A stretch of 64,000 nt of DNA from Rozella allomycis CSF55 (taxonomy: Eukaryota; Rozellomycota). The position numbers and the translations under genes were made by a program. Under the pieces are notes generated by a model. It saw only the letters and a list, made by a program, of their open reading frames with translations. It ran no database searches and was not told where the DNA came from. Positions 1 through 8,791 of this stretch are shown piece by piece. Positions within the stretch are counted from its first letter, which is position 1. Every line of letters begins with the position of its first letter. Location of the stretch: contig KE560848.1 in assembly GCA_000442015.1 (NCBI GenBank), positions 62,001 through 126,000 on the forward strand. Direction: 5' to 3'.

Positions 1-153
1 TTTTTGTACAAGGTTGGAGTAGCAGCTATTTTTGGTAGACTTATCTTTGAGTGAATAATTATAGGGCCTGGAACTAAATTACCTGAAGCTGCAATAGCGG
101 TGGTTCAAGCAATTGAAGAGAAAATATCCAAGATTCCAAATTATGTAGTGTAA
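1..153 (+). CDS. methylmalonyl-CoA mutase, C-terminal end (partial)
   Basis: This is the last part of a B12-dependent methylmalonyl-CoA mutase, a mitochondrial enzyme that interconverts methylmalonyl-CoA and succinyl-CoA in propionate metabolism. The 5' part lies outside the window. Exon 1-34 reads FLYKVGVAAIFG. After a 30-nt intron (35-64, gt..ag), the frame continues with GPGTKLPEAA and stops at 151-153. The pattern LY.VGV...FGPGT.(I/L)P.AA is the end of the cobalamin-binding domain, as in human MUT. It cannot be told whether this is a fused or a separate small subunit. Confidence 0.85.
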
Positions 154-231
154 TAAAATGAAGATGTTTGGTTATTTGACATTTTTAGTATTTTTTAGTG
201 TATTTGTGATTTAATTCCAATTCTTTTATCA

Positions 232-244
232 TTCTAGAAAATTC
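232..244 (+). promoter_or_regulatory. heat-shock element upstream of CCT4
   Basis: Three perfectly spaced inverted HSE units are seen: TTC-TA-GAA-AA-TTC. They lie 27 bases before the CCT4 start codon. Heat-shock factor binds at least three alternating nGAAn units, so heat or proteotoxic-stress induction of this chaperonin gene is likely. HSP90 in this window has the same arrangement. Confidence 0.7.
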
Positions 245-271
245 CCTTTTAGAATAACCCTGGTTTAACCA

Positions 272-2069
272 ATGACCGTTAGTGTAGTACCACCAGTCCA
301 AGTACCCAAGACAAAGACATTTCAAGATAAAGACAAGCCATCAGATGTAAGAAACAGCAACATTATGGCAGGCAAAGGTAAGGGGTGAAATTTTGATAAA
401 AATAGGTAAGAATAAAATTGGAAAGAGAGGTAGCTATTGCTGATGCGGTAAGAACCAGTTTGGGTCCTAGAGGAATGGATAAGATGGTAATTGAAAATAA
501 GTGAAAGGAGTAGATCCAAAAAGCCAATCAAGAGGTTGTTATATCGAATGACGGAGCGACGATATTGAAGGAGATGAGTGTTATTCATCCAGCTGCGAAG
601 ATGATTGTAGAATTGTCAGCTGCTCAAGATGTGGAGGCCGGTGATGGCACTACCAGTGTTGTTGTGTTGGCTGGAAGTATGTTGAATGCGTGTGAAAAAT
701 TGTTGAAAAAGGGTATTCACCCATCTGTTATTGCTGATTCTTTTATGAAAGCTTCGTACAAGGCAGTTGAGATTGTAAAGGAGATGAGTATTCCAGTGAC
801 GTTGGATGATAGAGAGTCGTTGTTGAGGTCAGCGACGACATCATTGAACTCTAAGGTTGTGTCTCAGTATTCATCGGTGTTTGCACCTATTGCTGTAGAT
901 GCAGTTTTGAAGGTGATTGATCCAAAGACAGCGAATAATGTTGATTTGAAGGATATAAGGTAATAATGTAGCAGCATGATAATAATTAGGTAATATGCTT
1001 GAAATTAGATGATGAAAGATGTGTTCAAAAGTTGGGAGGGACTATTGATGATACAGAGTTGATTAATGGACTTGTGTTGACTCAAACAGTCACCAAGTCA
1101 GCCAATGGGCCAACTAGAATGGAAAAGGCAAAGATTGGATTAATTCAATTTCAATTGTCACCACCAAAGCCAGATATGGACAATACAATTATTGTTAATG
1201 ATTATCGCCAAATGGATCGTATTTTGAAAGAAGAAAGAAATTATCTCTTAAATATTTGTAAAAAGATTAAGAAGAGTGGCTGCAACGTTCTTTTGATACA
1301 AAAAAGTATTTTGCGTGATTCAGTCACTGATCTCTCTTTACATTTTCTTTCTAAATTGAAGATTATGGTTATCACTGATATTGAAAGAGATGAAATTGAA
1401 TTTATTTCTAAAACTACTGGATGCAAACCAATTGCTGATATTGATTCTTTCACTGAAGATAAACTTGGCTACGCTGATCTTATAGAAGAAGTTCATGAAC
1501 ATGGATCTAGAATCGTTAAATTGACTGGATTAAAGAATCAAAACACTGGTATTCTATTTAATTCTATTTCAAATAGTTTCTGTTTTAATTAGAGGTGCAA
1601 ACCATCTCGTTTTAGAAGAAGCTGAACGTTCCCTTCATGACGCCTTGTGTGTTATCCGCTGTCTAGTCAAGAATAGAGCTCTTGTTGCTGGTGGTGGTGC
1701 TCCTGAAACTAGCATTTCTCACAAACTGTTAGAATACTCTAAAACTCTCACGGGAATGCAAGCTTATTGTTTTGAAGCCTATGCTGAAGCCTTTGAAGTT
1801 ATTCCTTACACTTTGGCTGAAAACGCTGGTCTTCGTCCTATTTCTATCGTCACTGAATTAAGAAATAGACATGCTAAAGGCCAAGTTAATTCTGGTATCA
1901 ATGTCCGCAAAGTAATATTCCTTTTTAATTAAAACAAAAGGGCACAATCACCAACATCCTCGAAGAAAATGTAGTTCAACCTTTACTAGTCACCACTAGC
2001 GCTATTGAATTGGCCACAGAAACTATCGCCATGATGATGAAAATTGACGACATTGTTCAAGCTCGTTAA
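272..2069 (+). CDS. CCT4: T-complex protein 1 (CCT/TRiC) subunit delta
   Basis: Subunit of the cytosolic CCT chaperonin that folds actin and tubulin using ATP. Six exons are joined by five introns at 378-427, 487-513, 960-1018, 1549-1576 and 1912-1940. The spliced frame aligns along its length with human CCT4. Landmarks are [19 protein letters not shown] (the P-loop-like ATP motif), [49 protein letters not shown] and the end KIDDIVQAR. The subunit assignment rests on [15 protein letters not shown] and the GGTIDD context typical of delta. The start ATG at 272 follows the sequence ACCCTGGTTT and a heat-shock element. Confidence 0.96.
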
Positions 2070-2232
2070 TCTAATAAATTCTTTTTATTCAATTTTAATT
2101 CGCATTTTAATAGTTTGTTTGAATTAAGGGCAAAATTTTAAATTTGTGTTAAATTTATAATGGACTTCCGACTTAGTAGTATCTAACTATGCAGAACTTT
2201 GCATTGCATGGGCACATGTTTAACAAGCCACC

Positions 2233-2848
2233 ATGCTAAAGAATATTCTACTATCTGCTTGCTTTTTCAACGTCATCTTATGCTCCCGGATCTCCAACAA
2301 TGTTTCTGTTGCAAACTCTCCCACCTTTTTGCAAAATATTAATATTCTAAATCCTAGCGAATCCTTGACCGAGATTTCTTTTGAGGACGAGCAAATTGTT
2401 GAATCTTCCGGTGACAATAATAGTACCATCAGAAAAAAGAAGCAAAAGGGTTGCCCTGCCAAAAGTCAAACATCCTAGAAAACCATTCAACAGAAGCCCC
2501 GCTAAAACTGACCTGATCATAGAATTGCATAGACAGGGCAAAAGCGCGCATGAAATCGCCAAAGAAATCACAGAGAAATTTCCAGCAAAATTTAAATGCG
2601 GCGCTCGAAATGTTACAAAGTACATGAAAAAGCAACTAGGTGTTACTCCAGAGTATAAAAGGAACATTCCAAAGGGACGGTACCGAATATCGCAAGATGA
2701 AAAAATGAAACTAGAAGATTTGGTAAAGCAAGGAAAGAGTGTCGGCGAAATTCTTGATATAATAGAACAAGAGCATCGTGATGGTTTGTGGGACAGATGT
2801 GTTTCAAAGAGCACTGTTATTAGGATTTACAGAGATCACCAAAAATAG
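2233..2848 (+). CDS. predicted secreted HTH-module protein, paralogue 1
   Basis: First of three paralogues in this window. It has a hydrophobic signal-like N-terminus (MLKNILLSACFFNVILC) and then the family block S.TFLQN..ILNPSESLT.ISFEDEQ.VE. After that come a lysine/arginine-rich patch and two HTH-like modules, the second reading GKSVGEILDII, HRDGLWDRCVSKSTVIRIYR. The N-terminal block (from 2233) and the modules (to 2848) are in different frames. Either a gt..ag intron joins them (2411-2465 gives an open reading) or a frameshift lies near the A-runs around 2432. The start ATG sits in the context gccaccATG. No known function. Signal peptide, basic patch and DNA-binding-like fold suggest, but do not prove, an exported nucleus-acting protein. 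Confidence 0.6.
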
Positions 2849-3083
2849 ACAAATAAATGCATATTTGAAGTTAATTAGCTATAGTCAGTGTAAAATACTA
2901 AAAACAACCTGTTTCATCGCACGACGCATACCGATGTCACATCCATGGTCCATGTTGTTATTAGCGCCATGGTAAAATGAGATTGATGAATTTGAAAAAA
3001 ATGTGGTGAAATTCCATAGTTTGATGTAACGTCTAGTCAAATCTGTTTTCCCCCATTTAACAGCTACTTAAGAACTTTTAATG

Positions 3084-3142
3084 AGTATTGCGATGGCCGA
3101 CGCAACGTGATTCTGCCCAGTGTAATAGTGAAGATATTCAAC

Positions 3143-3174
<32 letters not shown>

Positions 3175-3240
3175 TCTCTTAAGGTAGGCGAAACGTCACC
3201 ATCTAATTAGTGACGTGCATGAATGTAATCGGATTAGGAA
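3084..3240 (+). rRNA. degenerate fragment of nuclear 28S (LSU) rRNA
   Basis: Bases 3140-3174 are identical to the universal eukaryotic LSU core AACCAAGCGCGGGTAAACGG followed by CGGGAGTAACTATGA. Similarity extends both ways: ATTGCGATGG...GACGCAACGTGATT.TGCCCAGTG before it, and TCTCTTAAGGTAG...CATCTAATTAGTGACG.GCATGAATG after it. About 155 bases are present, with small deletions and substitutions, and no further LSU sequence follows. It is therefore most likely a dispersed rRNA pseudogene fragment. The hairpin arms CGTCAC/GTGACG remain perfectly paired. Match is to cytosolic rather than mitochondrial LSU. Confidence 0.85.
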
Positions 3241-3597
3241 ATCAACATTTTTTTTTAATTAGTAAAAAAATTTATTTAAGTAATAATAGAGAAATCTTCT
3301 ATCTTCTTGAAAGATTGCTTGAATATGATCCAGTAATCTATGGCAGATAAATTTCACAAAAAACAACTATTTTCTGATCTTTATCAATTTTTATCATTAA
3401 TTTTTTAACTTGTACAATACAACGCACAATTCAGAGTTTCTGACGCAAAACTATTCTATCAGGCATTGATTTTGCTAATATTAACAGGATGATGAAACGC
3501 TTGTTAAAAATGCGTATTTCTAAATAGTAAAAGTTCTATATACAGGTTTAAGAATCGCTTTAATAATCCGAAAACACGTGCTACGTTAACCAGCCAC

Positions 3598-4311
3598 ATG
3601 AAAAATACTTTTACAATTTCTATTTTTATTCTAAAGTTCATCATATGCTCCGGGATCTCTGACAGTGCGCCTGCTGCCAAATCTCCTGCGTATTTGCAGC
3701 ATATTCTGAACCCTAGCGAATCACTAACAGGAATTTCCTTTGAAGACGAGCAGGAAGTTGAAACTATTTTTGGGGAAGTCATTAACGCCGCCGAGGATCG
3801 CAATATTTTTAGACAAAGGAGAACATACGCAGAACACAAAAGGATGTCGGAGATTCCCAAAGTGGGTGCAAACTTGTCTGATGTAAACATTGATCATGGT
3901 GCCAAGTCATATAATGTGGAAAAAGTTGTACCTTTTGAAAGAGAGTCCTATTCTAGCATCGATACAAATGCCATCGTGGAAAGGAAAATGAGAAAAGATA
4001 AGAGAAAGAGGGAAGACGACTTTACGGATACCGAAAGCGCAGACGACATTTCAACGAAATCTCCATTAGAAATAGCATGCAACCCACAAAATGTTTCCGA
4101 TTTTATAGACGACGACTCAGATCCTGTCAAGCGTTTCCGAATACCCAAAGATGAAAAGAAGAAAATAGAAGAATTGCTCAAGGAAGGCAAGTCAGTTAAT
4201 CAAATTATCGGCATACAAGATCAAAGTATTCGTGATGGAGTGTGGAAAAGACGTGTTTCCAAGAGAACTCTCTTTAGGATGTCCAGGAAATATAAGGAGC
4301 AACTATATTGA
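3598..4311 (+). CDS. predicted secreted HTH-module protein, paralogue 2
   Basis: Single-exon gene of 237 codons. Residues 1-20 form a signal-like segment (MKNTFTISIFILKFIICSG). Residues about 29-52 hold the family block SPAYLQHILNPSESLTGISF plus EDEQEVE. The middle is charged and has a basic, NLS-like stretch (RKMRKDKRKRE). The C-terminal 55 residues are one HTH-like module: RIPKDEKKKIEELLKEGKSV, then DGVWKRRVSKRTLFRM. The pattern basic-helix, GKSV..I, DG.W.R.VSK.T..R is shared with the other two paralogues. No enzymatic motif is seen. Role unknown; secreted nuclear effector or diverged transcription factor are both possible. Confidence 0.75.
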   Translation: MKNTFTISIFILKFIICSGISDSAPAAKSPAYLQHILNPSESLTGISFEDEQEVETIFGEVINAAEDRNIFRQRRTYAEHKRMSEIPKVGANLSDVNIDHGAKSYNVEKVVPFERESYSSIDTNAIVERKMRKDKRKREDDFTDTESADDISTKSPLEIACNPQNVSDFIDDDSDPVKRFRIPKDEKKKIEELLKEGKSVNQIIGIQDQSIRDGVWKRRVSKRTLFRMSRKYKEQLY

Positions 4312-4890
4312 TAAATTTTAGAACTATTAATAGTTTATTAAAAGACAGTATAATTTTAAAATAGCATTTATTCCATTATCCAACTTTATTTACGACGGGG
4401 TGTCAATAACATAAGAAACGACTATTGACATTATCACTTCGAACAATCTTCTTACTTTAAATGTTTTACACGTGTGACATGTTTCAATAATTTAACCTCG
4501 AGCGACATCTGCTCAAGTCACAATGGAAATCCGATGCCAAAAGAGGTTGATCAGGCATATCTTTTTCGATTGCTAAACACTTTGAGTTCACTTTTCTAAA
4601 TTAACTTTTTGAAACTCCTTCCGCGGGGATGTACTTATATTAACACATTTGACTTATTTCTAGCAATTCCTCTTTACTTATGTTAACTGTTTATAATAGA
4701 ATTAATGTCTCTATCTTGTAACTATATCCTTAAGTCTTAATATAGTAATTCTGTAGCTTTCTAGCAGAATCTAGATCCGTTATTTCTCTTTTTTAATGCT
4801 TAATAACTTTAATGCTATAAATAATTTCTATATTTTTCTATTTCTAGCAATTTCTATTTACATCTGTTCACGGTGGCTTGCGTCTGATTC
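4312..4890. other. intergenic stretch upstream of HSP90
   Basis: About 580 AT-rich bases without a recognisable gene, tRNA or rRNA. Several short runs around TTTCTAGCAATTTCT repeat loosely (for example near 4661 and 4846). It probably carries the HSP90 promoter; the only motif I can name is the heat-shock element just beyond its right end. Confidence 0.4.
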
Positions 4891-4903
4891 TTCTGGAAGT
4901 TTC
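4891..4903 (+). promoter_or_regulatory. heat-shock element upstream of HSP90
   Basis: TTC-TG-GAA-GT-TTC is a perfect three-unit heat-shock element 52 bases before the HSP90 ATG. A fourth TTC lies directly upstream (4888-4890). The spacing matches the heat-shock factor trimer site and the same configuration occurs before CCT4. Confidence 0.75.
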
Positions 4904-4955
4904 TTTTCGCAACCTATAAATTCAGTAACATACCCTGGTTATTAACTTGGACAAA

Positions 4956-7231
4956 ATGACTGAAAAGACTACTACTGAGACGTTTGCCTTTCAAGCTGAA
5001 ATTTCGCAGCTAATGTCTTTGATTATCAATACATTCTATTCCAACAAGGAAATCTTTTTGCGTGAGTTGATATCGAACGCGAGTGATGCTTTGGACAAGA
5101 TCCGCTATGAGGCATTGACTGACAATAGCAAGTTGGACAGTTGCAAGGAGTTGTTTATCCAGATTATTCCTGATTTGGAGAACAAGACGTTGACTATTAG
5201 AGACAGTGGTATTGGTATGACCAAGGCTGATTTGGTGAACAATCTTGGAACGATTGCCAAGTCTGGAACCAAGGCGTTTATGGAGGCTTTGAGTGGAGGA
5301 GCCGATATTAGTATGATTGGACAGTTTGGTGTTGGATTTTACAGTGCTTATTTGGTTGCTGATAAGGTGCAAGTGATTACCAAGCATAATGATGATGAGC
5401 AATACATCTGGGAATCCAGTGCAGGAGGTCATTTCACTATTACGCAAGATGTTGATGGAGAGCAACTTGGAAGAGGAACAGCTATCAAGTTGTATATGAA
5501 GGAGGATATGACTGAGTATTTGGAAGAAAAGAGAATTAGAGAGATTGTCAAGAAGCACAGTGAGTTTATTGGCTATCCAATCCAATTGTTGGTGACCAAG
5601 GAAGTTGAAAAGGAAGTTGAAGAAGAAAAGACTGAAAGTGAAGAAAAGGTTGAGGAAGTTAAGGAAGAGGAAGAAAAGACTACCAAGATTGAAGAGATCA
5701 AAGAAGATGAGGAAGAAGAAAAGAAGGAAAAGAAAAAGGTCAAGGAAATTACNCAAGGAAGAAGAAGAAAAGACTACTAAGATTGAAGAGATCAAGGAAG
5801 ATGAGGAAGAAGAAAAGAAGGAAAAGAAAAAGGTCAAGGAAATTACAAAGGAGTATGAAGAGTTGAACAAGACTAAGCCATTGTGGACTAGAAATCCAGA
5901 AGAGATTACTAGTGAAGAGTATGGATCATTTTACAAGGCATTGACTAACGATTGGGAAGATCATTTGGCAGTTAAGCATTTTTCAGTTGAGGGACAATTG
6001 GAATTCAGGGCTATTTTGTATATTCCAAAGAGAGCACCATTTGATATGTTTGAGAACAAGAAGAAGAAGAGCAACATTAAGTTGTATGTGAGAAGAGTGT
6101 TTATTATGGATGATTGTGAAGAATTGATTCCAGAATGGTTAGGATTTGTCAAGGGTGTTGTTGACTCTGAAGATTTGCCATTGAATATTTCAAGAGAAAT
6201 GTTGCAACAAAACAAAATCTTAAAAGTCATCAAGAAGAATTTAGTCAAGAAATGTTTAGAATTGTTTCAAGAGATTTCTGAAGACAAGGAAAACTTTAAG
6301 ACATTCTATGAAGCATTTAGCAAGAATATTAAATTAGGAATTCATGAAGATACAACCAATAGAAACAAATTGGCTGAATTGTTGAGATTCTATTCTACTA
6401 AGAGTGGAGAAGAAATGGCATCATTGAAGGAATATGTTACAAGAATGCCAGAAGTTCAAAAGAACATTTATTACATTACTGGAGAAAGCAAGAAGAGTGT
6501 TGCATCTTCACCATTTCTTGAAGTGTTCAAGAAGAAGGGATTTGAAGTCTTATTTCTTGTTGACCCAATTGATGAATATGCAGTTCAACAATTGAAAGAA
6601 TTTGAAGGAAAGAAATTGGTAAGAATAATTCAATTTAATAAGAAAAGATTTGCATTACTAAAGATGGATTAGAATTGGAAGAAACTGATGAAGAAAAGAA
6701 ACAAAGAGAAGAAGAAAAATCTAAATTTGAAAATGTTTGCAAAATTATTAAAGACATTCTTGGAGATAAAGTTGAAAAGGTTCAATTGTCTAACAGAATT
6801 ACTGATTCTCCTTGTGTTCTTGTTACTGGTCAATTCGGTTGGTCTGCTAACATGGAAAGAATCATGAAGGCTCAAGCTTTGAGAGACAATGCAATGTCAA
6901 CTTACATGATTTCTAAAAAGATTCTTGAAATCAATCCATGTCATTCCATCATTAAAGCTTTGAAAGAAAAGATTGATGTTGACAAAGTATTTCATTTTAT
7001 TTGTATTCAAATTAGGATGATGCAACTGTTAAAGATTTGACTATTTTGTTGTTTGAAACTTCTCTTCTTTCTTCTGGCTTCACTCTTGAAGAACCAGCTG
7101 GTTTCACTTCTAGAATTCATCGCATGATCAAACTTGGTCTCTCTATTGAAGATTCTCCCGTTGAACAAGAATCTGAAATGCCTTCTCTTGAACAAGTCCC
7201 TGTTGAATCCAAAATGGAAGAAGTTGATTAA
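4956..7231 (+). CDS. HSP90: cytosolic heat-shock protein 90
   Basis: Cytosolic Hsp90 ATPase chaperone. The N-terminal GHKL ATPase domain shows [27 protein letters not shown] and [17 protein letters not shown]. The middle domain has [12 protein letters not shown], and the gene ends in the TPR-binding MEEVD. Introns are at 6619-6647 and 6987-7015 (both 29 nt). The ATG at 4956 is preceded by caaa. The charged linker contains a near-exact tandem copy of about 105 nt, and an N at 5753 marks the junction. The frame is lost there by one base, so the record is split although both sides are intact. This looks like an assembly fault over a repeat rather than a dead gene. Confidence 0.95.
5655..5855 (+). 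repeat. tandem duplication in HSP90 charged linker, with N at the junction
   Basis: The block encoding [20 protein letters not shown] and then [11 protein letters not shown] occurs twice, at about 5655-5752 and 5755-5850, differing by few bases. An ambiguous base (5753) plus one extra base at the boundary break the frame. The duplication could be real, since Hsp90 linkers vary in length, or a scaffold overlap that was not merged. Confidence 0.75.
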
Positions 7232-7465
7232 TTAAATAAACAATTATTTCATTAAATTCTTAGTTTTATTTTAAAGTGTAATGTGGTTGAGAAAGTATTA
7301 AAGTAATATCGTGTTAGTATGTTACTTCTCATATATGACTTAAATCTAAATAATAAGTGCAAAATCTAAAAACGCAAAATTTAAATAGACTCTGATAATT
7401 AACAACCCAAATATTCAGGTCAAGTACCCTGGGAAAGAGCATGTGCCAACGTTTATTCAGCCACC

Positions 7466-8530
7466 ATGCTGAAAGAAAATTGTCTTCTCTTAGTCACTCT
7501 CAGTGCAATTTTATGCTCTAGGATCTCCAATATGGCAAAGGTCCCTGCTTCTTTGCAGTATATTTTAAATCCCTGTGAATCCCTCACAAAGATATCATTT
7601 GAAGATGAGCAGGATGTTGAATCTCTTTGTGGTGACGATGTTTTCGTAGATTCTAATGGTGATACTATTTCATCAAACGCAAGCGCATTCACTCAAGTCA
7701 TGTTAGAAGAGAAGAAAAGGGTGCCAGAAACATTTGAACCTATAAACTGTGATGTATGCATAAATCAGGCTGATAACTATTTTATAGATACTGGTCTAGA
7801 ATCTAATATGGGCGTCATTATTGGAGACGACATTAGAGCCATTGATAGAAAACGAAAGAGAGGAGTTATTTTAAATAATGACACCAACCCTACCCAAGGA
7901 CTTGTTAAAAGGCGTTCTAAAGTCCGAGATGAACAAATCGATGCACAAGAAGGCGAATCAACTCGGGAAGAATATAATGATACTCCGAGGTACAAAAGCA
8001 GAATCCGACTGTCTCTAGACCAGAGGAGGAAAATAGAGGATTTGGCGAGACAAGGCAACACGATAAGTGATATAGTTGATTTACTCGTTCAACACCAGCA
8101 TGATGGTTCATGGGGAAGAAGTGTTTCTAGGAGTACTATCAACAGAATTTACAATGAAGTCAGAAAGGACTTTTCGAGTGAAAGTGTTGGTGAAGAGGTT
8201 GATGAACTTGATGCAGATGTCGGCAATGATGAAACCGCCGAATCGATACCACCTTTACCTGCAGTCAATGCGGAAGACGATACAAATGGGTTCAAGGATA
8301 CGGAAAACAAACCAGGCCTTTCTACCGAGCATAAAGGGAATTTAGTGACAAGTTTCCGGCTCTCTAAAGATGAAAGACATAAAATAGAAGATATGGTCAG
8401 GGAAGGCAAGACTGTCAGAGATATTGTTGATCTATTGCGTGAAGAATATCGTAAAGGCACGTGGACAAGACGTGTGTCTGAGAGCACTATTTTTAGAATT
8501 CACAGAAAAGTCAAATCACAGGGGAATTGA
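7466..8530 (+). CDS. predicted secreted HTH-module protein, paralogue 3 (two modules)
   Basis: Single-exon gene of 354 codons starting in the context gccaccATG. It has a signal-like N-terminus (MLKENCLLLVTLSAILCS) and the family block ILNPCESLTKISFEDEQDVE. An acidic middle with basic patches follows (DRKRKRG, KRRSKVR). There are two copies of the HTH-like module. Module A, about residues 172-229, includes RKIEDLARQGNTISDIVDLL and DGSWGRSVSRSTINRIY. Module B, about residues 296-352, includes HKIEDMVREGKTVRDIVDLL and GTWTRRVSESTIFRIHR. The duplicated module distinguishes it from paralogue 2. No function is known for this architecture. Confidence 0.78.
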   Translation: MLKENCLLLVTLSAILCSRISNMAKVPASLQYILNPCESLTKISFEDEQDVESLCGDDVFVDSNGDTISSNASAFTQVMLEEKKRVPETFEPINCDVCINQADNYFIDTGLESNMGVIIGDDIRAIDRKRKRGVILNNDTNPTQGLVKRRSKVRDEQIDAQEGESTREEYNDTPRYKSRIRLSLDQRRKIEDLARQGNTISDIVDLLVQHQHDGSWGRSVSRSTINRIYNEVRKDFSSESVGEEVDELDADVGNDETAESIPPLPAVNAEDDTNGFKDTENKPGLSTEHKGNLVTSFRLSKDERHKIEDMVREGKTVRDIVDLLREEYRKGTWTRRVSESTIFRIHRKVKSQGN

Positions 8531-8791
8531 ATCAATAAATGAATAATCACTTGATTTAGATGTTTTTATTGCCTTTTGATAATTATTTCAATTATATTAA
8601 TCTAATTCTATGGTGATACATGCTAAATTCAGAAACAAATGTAGGCGCTGTTTAAACTGAGGGTGATGTGAAAAAGATTAAAGATACTTTGTGCTAAAGT
8701 GTCATTTTTGTTAACCTGTTACGACTTCAACTCAAAATGTTTCATTAAAGTAAAAGTTGAAAGAATCTTTATTTATTTAAACATTCCGTTC

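Noticed and set aside
3084-3240. Functional rRNA gene or an R2 retrotransposon insertion
   Set aside because: Only about 155 degenerate bases are present and no reverse-transcriptase frame flanks it.
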